From Xanthobacteraceae bacterium (GTDB taxonomy: Bacteria > Pseudomonadota > Alphaproteobacteria > Rhizobiales > Xanthobacteraceae), in the NCBI GenBank assembly GCA_030043175.1, contig JASHYD010000618.1, forward strand, positions 1 to 10,714: 10,714 nt of DNA. Reading direction: 5' to 3'. This document shows, piece by piece, positions 7,350 through 10,714 of this stretch (positions within the stretch are counted from its first letter, which is position 1; the number at the start of each line of letters is the position of its first letter). A model generated the notes under the pieces. That model made no database searches, had not been told where the DNA came from, and worked only from the letters and a program-made list of their open reading frames with translations. The translations under genes were made by a program, and so were the position numbers.

Positions 7350-7570
7350 ATATCGGCAACACTTGCGGTCGTTCAGTCAATCGCACATCAGACGATGCGA
7401 GGCCATCCTGCCGCCCAAGACTTTGGTCCACGTTTTTGACGGCCGTCTGGGGGACTTGGCGAGCGCACATACCCTATCGAGCGAGTCGCGCTTCGAAAGC
7501 GCCAATCTCGCGGAGTTGGTCCGAAAGCTACTTGGCCCTTATGCAGTCGAGGGCCCCGAGCTGACCAGTG
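7350..7570 (+). pseudogene. HWE-family sensor histidine kinase, dimerisation-domain fragment, frameshifted
   Basis: Two plus-strand frames rebuild the conserved part of an HWE-type kinase. The first gives ATLAVVQSIAHQTMRGHPAA up to a TGA at 7437. The next gives FDGRLGDLASAHTLSSESRF and then ESANLAELVRKLLGPYAVEG. Known family text is HRVKNTLAVVQSIA, then F-x-x-R-L-x-x-L-x-x-A-H, then A-x-L-x-x-L-V-x-x-x-L-x-P-Y and EGP. The shift falls in a T5 run at 7433-7437; removing one T joins the halves. The H-box histidine is not preserved (GLPGIS precedes ATLAVV), and the ATP-binding domain with its HELATNA motif is absent because the next gene begins at once. Signalling function is lost. Confidence 0.7.
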
Positions 7571-7587
7571 CTACCTTGATTTGGGTC

Positions 7588-7806
7588 CTAAACCGTCCGC
7601 CAGTGATCGGCTTTTTTCTTATCATTGATGTGTCGCACGCGAGCGACATGAGGGGTATGGCCGTGGCCTTTCGCCCAGTCAATCGCTTCATGCTGGGTTT
7701 TGAAAGTGCCAAGCACATGGTCCACATGGTCCTCGACGACATAGTCCTCGACGGCGCTGCCGACTGGGCGCCCTTTGGGCCGCGGCTCTACGTATACGTT
7801 TGCCAT
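7588..7806 (-). CDS. DUF2188-family small protein
   Basis: The 72-residue product starts MANVYVEPRPKGRPVGSAVE and continues with DYVVEDHVDHVLGTFKTQHE, AIDWAKGHGHTPHVARVRH and a DHWRTV end. This matches the DUF2188 pattern: a short strand naming the protein, then a T-Q-x-E-A-I-x-W-A-K helix and a V-A-R-V-R-H strand. The fold is small and soluble and its function is not established. I chose the ATG at 7806 over a TTG at 7827 because it begins at the family's usual MANVYV; a purine-rich GAGATGAGA precedes it directly. It converges on the broken kinase fragment. It appears intact, unlike its neighbours. Confidence 0.85.
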   Translation of the reverse strand: MANVYVEPRPKGRPVGSAVEDYVVEDHVDHVLGTFKTQHEAIDWAKGHGHTPHVARVRHINDKKKADHWRTV

Positions 7807-7838
7807 TCTCATCTCTCGCGGTGACAATCCGCCGACTG

Positions 7839-7857
7839 AGGATCCCTTACGGATCCT
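7839..7857. other. Hairpin upstream of the DUF2188 gene
   Basis: AGGATCC (7839-7845) and GGATCCT (7851-7857) form a perfect 7-bp stem with a 5-base loop. It sits between the end of a minus-strand pseudogene (7875) and the start of the DUF2188 gene (7806). No T tract follows on either strand. It could act as an operator or a weak terminator. Confidence 0.4.
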
Positions 7858-7874
7858 AAGTCTTTAATCCGACA

Positions 7875-8089
7875 CTATAAAAAAGGTTCCCAACCGCCGG
7901 CGGGGCTCGCCACGGTTGCAAAAGCTGATTTCTTCCGGCCGAGGAACGCCAGGTAGTCCTCCGGCAGGTCTGTCCGAAGGTGTCCCGCGCAACTTCGAAT
8001 TCACGTTGCTCGGCGTTGATTTCCGCGAGTAGGTCGTCGCCGATATCCCCTGCGTCTGTGCGATCTAAAGGAGCACACCCATGCTGCAA
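7875..8089 (-). pseudogene. Frameshifted small gene of unknown family
   Basis: The upstream frame reads PLDRTDAGDIGDDLLAEINA and then EQREFEVARDTFGQ. From about 7975 the sense continues in another frame as DLPEDYLAFLGRKKSAFATV and ASPAGGWEPFL, ending at TAG 7877-7875. Both halves have the composition of real, soluble coding sequence and join without a gap, so a single-base indel near 7970-7980 is the likely lesion. The only start in frame is a TTG at 8089 without a good ribosome binding site. The rebuilt protein would be about 70 residues. I do not recognise it. Confidence 0.45.
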
Positions 8090-8120
8090 TCGCCTGCGTG
8101 CCCGCTTCGCCCATCTCGCG

Positions 8121-8195
8121 GACGGGCTGTTCGGCCCGTCGATTTGGCACGCCTCCTATGCACCGCTTCGCGGTGGCAACACCGCTGCGCAGCGG
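8121..8195. repeat. Cluster of three palindromes
   Basis: Three inverted repeats lie within 75 bp. GACGGGC/GCCCGTC (8121-8127 and 8134-8140) has a 7-bp stem and 6-base loop. CACCGC/GCGGTG (8161-8166 and 8170-8175) has a 6-bp stem and 3-base loop. CCGCTGC/GCAGCGG (8182-8195) is a perfect 14-base palindrome. They lie between two minus-strand genes. The arrangement resembles a REP/BIME-type repetitive extragenic element or a multi-stem termination region, but no copy elsewhere in the window supports calling it a repeat family. Confidence 0.45.
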
Positions 8196-8233
8196 CATCA
8201 AGCACCTCGCTGAACCTCCGCCGGCGGTACTCG

Positions 8234-8836
8234 CTAACGGCCACCGTAGAGAACGATGATGCGCGTGCCGACGAATTTTGCGCGGTGACGGAAAACCAAG
8301 CCGGTTTTAACGGTTTCAACGATGGCGAGGAGCCGAAGCCCGTCATCGATCGCTTCGGCAATCCAACGGTGTCGCCTGGGAACGTAGCCAAGATGAATAT
8401 CTCCATGCCGATACGACACGGCGTGTTTGTCGCCTGCGTCAGCGCGCTCGCGGACGAGCACGAGTGCTTCGCCCGGTCCAAGGTGGTCACGTGCATACCG
8501 GCAGCGCTCGATCCCGGCGGGCGATTTGCTTCGCAGCTCTGCTATCCAGCTCGGGTAGGAACGCACACTGTGCTCCTTGAGCAAGGCCAACGCGCTGGCC
8601 CTGCGGCGCTGTTGGGTGATCTGCTCACGCTTGCCGTGCGGTCGAAGAAGCACGGCGTGGATCGCCGGCAGGGCGACTGCGGGCCAAGCTAACAGTGCGC
8701 AGACGACACCGTAGAGGTACCATGGTGCCATCCGGCGTCGCTTCCAGCGAGCAATCAGCGCAGGCGCAAATCCGATGGCCAGCACCACGCCGATTGGCCT
8801 GACCTGCTGCAGCCACCCTATTGTTGCTTCGTTCAT
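8234..8836 (-). CDS. Membrane-anchored HIRAN-domain protein
   Basis: The 200-residue product has two predicted membrane helices near its N-terminus (about residues 13-30 and 39-65), a basic linker rich in Arg, and a C-terminal HIRAN-like domain at about 115-195. The domain shows LGPGEALVLVRERADAGDKH (118-138), AVSYRHGDIHLGYVPR (139-154), then an IAEAIDDG helix and a final VGTRIIVL strand. Established knowledge: HIRAN domains bind DNA ends in HLTF-type and Rad5-type helicases and also occur alone in bacteria, where their role is not established. Here there is no helicase domain. The ATG at 8836 follows GAGG by about four bases. The membrane helices and domain order place the domain in the cytosol if the N-terminus is also inside. 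Confidence 0.8.
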   Translation of the reverse strand: MNEATIGWLQQVRPIGVVLAIGFAPALIARWKRRRMAPWYLYGVVCALLAWPAVALPAIHAVLLRPHGKREQITQQRRRASALALLKEHSVRSYPSWIAELRSKSPAGIERCRYARDHLGPGEALVLVRERADAGDKHAVSYRHGDIHLGYVPRRHRWIAEAIDDGLRLLAIVETVKTGLVFRHRAKFVGTRIIVLYGGR

Positions 8837-9069
8837 GTGGCCTCGGCTACGGGCGCCGATGCTCGCCCGAGAAGAGCATGGTCGGTCCTCGCTGCGGGTG
8901 ATGCCAAGACGGACACCGAGGGCGACGCCAGCCGTTCATCGAGGCAAGTCAGCTTGTCGTAAAGTCGCCGATCATGGGCCGCACCTGCGATCACGCCACG
9001 CCGCGGGCGCCCGAGAGGCATTCGCACCTGAACGTATCTGAGTCGTAAGCCGCTGATTGTTCGGTAGCC
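8837..9069. other. Gap between the HIRAN gene and the transposon remnant
   Basis: No supported gene. Short minus-strand frames here are Arg-rich and look like sequence downstream of the degraded tnpB. If the element was a typical IS200/IS605 type, its right end with a subterminal hairpin should fall here, but I cannot pick one out with confidence. Confidence 0.3.
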
Positions 9070-9838
9070 GACATATCGTCAACCTCTCCTGCTTCAATTC
9101 GCGGTTCAACGACCGGCGCCGGGATCGCGCCGCCGAATGGCACGCCCTGCTCTCCGATCTGCTCGCACGCAGGGCCGTTGCCGATCCCGGTTCCGGCGTT
9201 CCTCGCCCTACCAATAGACGTCGCGCGACGCGTTGCGATCGCGGCCTTCAGTGCCGCATTCGGCGCAAACGAAAACACGCCTTCATGTCGGAATTGATGC
9301 AGCCGCATTGGCAACAAGTCTGACTCGACGGGAACCATTTTTTCGACCAGCCGCCCTCGCCAATCGGAACGCGGTGAACGTTACCAACCTGGACATACCA
9401 GCGTCGGCGACGCTCAGTGCCAAGTTCGGGTTACGCATCAGGCCTTTGACATTCAGCGTCTCGAACTTGATGACACCTGCTGTCAGCAGGTGGGAAATTT
9501 GGTGAAGGATGTTGTTTCGCCGCTCGCGCACTTTGCGGTGGATGACCAACGCAATAGACGGCAGCCTTGCCAACGAATTTCTTCTTTGGCTCGGGAAAGC
9601 CCAGCCTTACGGTGTTCGAAGCAGGTTCGCAGCGCACCATCGAGGCGAGTGGCACAATCGAGAACGGCATGGGCTGGCAGATCGGCAAGCCGATCGGTGC
9701 CTGTGGTCGTCTTCATCCTCACGGCAGGGCGTTGCAGGTCGGTGCGAATGAATTTCTTCGAGATGGCGTATTCGGCTTTGCGCCCGACACGATCATTCGC
9801 GGAAGGCTCGGCTTGCGAATGAGGCCACGGTCGACTTT
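9070..9838 (-). pseudogene. tnpB: Degraded tnpB (IS200/IS605 OrfB)
   Basis: Pieces of a TnpB RNA-guided nuclease occur in order on the minus strand but in changing frames. Near 9800-9645 are GRKAEYAISKKFIRTDL and DLPAHAVLDCATRLDGALRT with CFEHRKAG. In another frame are GFPEPKKKFVGKAA. From 9550 come VIHRKVRERRNNILHQISHL, then FETLNVKGLMRNPNLALSVA and DAG, which carries the second RuvC acidic residue (family form EDLNVKGM). Near 9325 in a third frame is SSQTCCQCG, then FVCAECGTEGRDRNASRDVY, the zinc ribbon and the last RuvC Asp. The region of the first RuvC Asp is missing: about 130 family positions are skipped near 9560-9600. With at least four frame changes, no start and no tnpA, this is a dead element. 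The tail to about 9070 is a guess. Confidence 0.75.
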
Positions 9839-9840
9839 GC

Positions 9841-10404
9841 CTATAGCGAGGTCAGACTGTCGCGGACGCTTTCCAGTATCTCGTCGGAGAGTCGGGGGTC
9901 ATCGACGGCGCGCGCCAAAGTCAGCGCCCCAACGGCCGCCGACAGGAGATGGATCGCGTTGCGGCGCGCGGCGCCCTTGCGCTTCCACCGAAACCGCGCG
10001 GCCATCCTGTCGATCATGTGCTTCACCCGCTGGGTGAAGGGCCTGCGGGCCGCAGAATCGCGGGCGATCTCCGGCCCCAGCGCTGCCATAATGCAGCCGG
10101 ACCCCGGATGATCGCGATGCGCTGCGCTCAAATAGCCATCGAGGAAGGCCCGCTTTGGGTCACCTGCATTTGCCGTCAGAGCGTAAATTCGGTTGTCCGA
10201 TTGCGCGAATGCGCGCTCCACGGCCTCGGCTTGCAGTGCGTCCTTCGAAGGGAAATGCGCATAGAAGGCGCCATGCGTGAGCCCGGCGGCCTTCATGATG
10301 TCGGCAACACCAGCGCCGTCGAAGCCGCGCTCACGAAACAGCCGCGCGGCCTCCCTCAGAATTCTCTCGTGCTTCTCGGCCGTCTGGCTGGCGGGATAGC
10401 GCAT
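9841..10404 (-). CDS. TetR/AcrR-family transcriptional repressor
   Basis: The 187-residue product has the N-terminal TetR helix-turn-helix at about residues 9-55: KHERILREAARLFRERGFDG, then GVADIMKAAGLTHGAFYAHF and PSKDALQAEAVE. The C-terminal half is a helical ligand-binding region that includes HPGSGCIMAALGPEIARDS, a pattern seen in a TetR subgroup linked to dehydrogenases. I chose the ATG at 10404 because the family begins there; an upstream in-frame ATG at 10476 lies inside the proposed operator. It is divergent from the dehydrogenase gene at 10521, with 116 bp between. It most likely represses itself and that gene, with a small-molecule inducer that cannot be read from the sequence. It is intact although its stop borders the tnpB remnant. 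Confidence 0.92.
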   Translation of the reverse strand: MRYPASQTAEKHERILREAARLFRERGFDGAGVADIMKAAGLTHGAFYAHFPSKDALQAEAVERAFAQSDNRIYALTANAGDPKRAFLDGYLSAAHRDHPGSGCIMAALGPEIARDSAARRPFTQRVKHMIDRMAARFRWKRKGAARRNAIHLLSAAVGALTLARAVDDPRLSDEILESVRDSLTSL

Positions 10405-10458
10405 TGTTCCGGTCTCGCTGGCTCCTGTCGATAAATCATCGGTGGGGCTCTTGAAAGC

Positions 10459-10480
10459 AAATATGATGATCATCATGTTT
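10459..10480. promoter_or_regulatory. Probable TetR operator
   Basis: A 22-base near-perfect palindrome sits in the 116-bp gap between the divergent TetR and dehydrogenase genes. Its core, ATGATGATCATCAT (10463-10476), is a perfect palindrome, and the flanking AAA/TTT extends the symmetry with one mismatched pair. A related half-site, TATGATGGTCA, follows at 10489-10499. The size and position suit a TetR dimer site. TATGAT at 10489-10494 would make a good -10 element for the dehydrogenase promoter, which the operator would overlap. Confidence 0.7.
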
Positions 10481-10520
10481 GCGCAAGTATGATGGTCACG
10501 ACCGGGAGCAAGACAGGATC

Positions 10521-10714
10521 ATGAAGGTTGCAGGATCAATCGCCCTGGTGACGGGCGCCAACCGGGGCCTCGGCCTCGCCTTTGCCGAGGCGCTTGTGGA
10601 GATGGGGGCAGCGAAGGTCTACGCCGCGGCGCGCAATCCGGAGGCCGTTACCCTGGAGGGTGCCGTGCCGCTGAAACTGGACGTCACCAGCGACGAAGAC
10701 GCCGCCGCGGCGGT
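10521..10714 (+). CDS. Short-chain dehydrogenase/reductase, N-terminal part (runs off the window)
   Basis: An NAD(P)-dependent oxidoreductase of the SDR superfamily; the substrate is unknown. The visible 64 residues show the first Rossmann strand and glycine-rich loop, IALVTGANRGLGLAFA (TGxxxGxG at residues 11-18). They continue with the second strand region KVYAAARNPE, where Arg after the second strand favours NADP(H), and then LKLDVTSDED, the LDVT motif that contacts adenine. The catalytic Ser-Tyr-Lys lies beyond the edge. The ATG at 10521 follows AGGA closely. It is transcribed away from the TetR gene and is probably controlled by it through the palindrome at 10459-10480. Confidence 0.93.
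   Translation, partial: MKVAGSIALVTGANRGLGLAFAEALVEMGAAKVYAAARNPEAVTLEGAVPLKLDVTSDEDAAAA

Noticed and set aside
6799..7824. A single 341-residue plus-strand protein
   Set aside because: The frame crosses unrecognisable sequence, covers only the second half of the kinase fragment, and then runs antisense through the intact DUF2188 gene. It is open by chance in high-GC DNA.
8081..8692. Plus-strand frame of 203 codons
   Set aside because: It is mostly antisense to the HIRAN-domain gene, which has a recognisable domain, membrane helices and a ribosome binding site.
9567..10037. Plus-strand frame of 156 codons opposite tnpB and the TetR gene
   Set aside because: A local resemblance between GVFGFAPD here and GVFSFAPN on the other strand near 9275 looked like a repeat. 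Both are out-of-frame readings around the tnpB remnant, and the resemblance is short.
1..10714. CRISPR array, tRNA or rRNA genes, toxin-antitoxin pair
   Set aside because: I found no regularly spaced direct repeats, no tRNA cloverleaf and no rRNA motifs. None of the small genes formed a recognisable overlapping toxin-antitoxin pair.

Overview
The window looks like high-GC alphaproteobacterial DNA, most likely from a rhizobial genus of the Hyphomicrobiales (Bradyrhizobium or Mesorhizobium type). This is inferred from the protein families present: a DUF1236-type secreted protein, a short DUF2188 protein, an HWE-type histidine kinase remnant, a rhizobial-style TetR/SDR pair and a pyrophosphate-type phosphofructokinase beside a lipid kinase. 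It reads as an accessory region in decay. Intact metabolic genes alternate with truncated, frameshifted or fused gene remnants and pieces of two different transposable elements. I found no tRNA, rRNA or CRISPR array, and no convincing new multi-gene system.

Positions 1-3894 are read almost entirely on the minus strand. In transcription order they hold a small secreted DUF1236-like protein (3894-3514) and a small conserved-looking protein (start 3372) whose 3' end now runs into the C-terminal remnant of a formate dehydrogenase alpha subunit. That remnant (2980-2587) carries a frameshift and a stop. Next come the C-terminal piece of a transposase on the opposite strand (2297-2530), the tail of an unidentified gene (2303-2121), a small membrane protein with an internal duplication (2124-1582) and the phosphofructokinase (1527-340). 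The last three behave like an operon: an ATGA overlap joins the first two and a 54-bp gap separates the last two.

Positions 3895-6500 contain a degraded minus-strand gene (about 4440-4101), an intact plus-strand lipid kinase of the diacylglycerol kinase family (4828-5742) and a 93-residue protein of unknown function (6212-6493). From established knowledge, phosphofructokinase, lipid kinase and formate dehydrogenase genes often share low-oxygen or fermentative islands in rhizobia. The window could be an eroded copy of such an island, but that is inference.

Positions 6500-8836 start with about 850 bases without a convincing gene. These are followed by an HWE histidine kinase fragment broken by one extra T in a T run (7350-7570). 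The fragment butts tail to tail against an intact DUF2188 gene (7806-7588). Further along the minus strand are a frameshifted unknown gene (8089-7875), a cluster of three hairpins (8121-8195) and a membrane protein with a C-terminal HIRAN domain (8836-8234).

Positions 8837-10714 contain a heavily degraded tnpB (IS200/IS605 OrfB) on the minus strand. It keeps pieces of the RuvC-like domain and zinc ribbon but has at least four frame changes and an internal deletion. It ends next to an intact TetR-family repressor (10404-9841). The repressor is divergent from a short-chain dehydrogenase that runs off the window (10521 onward), and a near-perfect palindrome in the shared promoter region is the likely operator.
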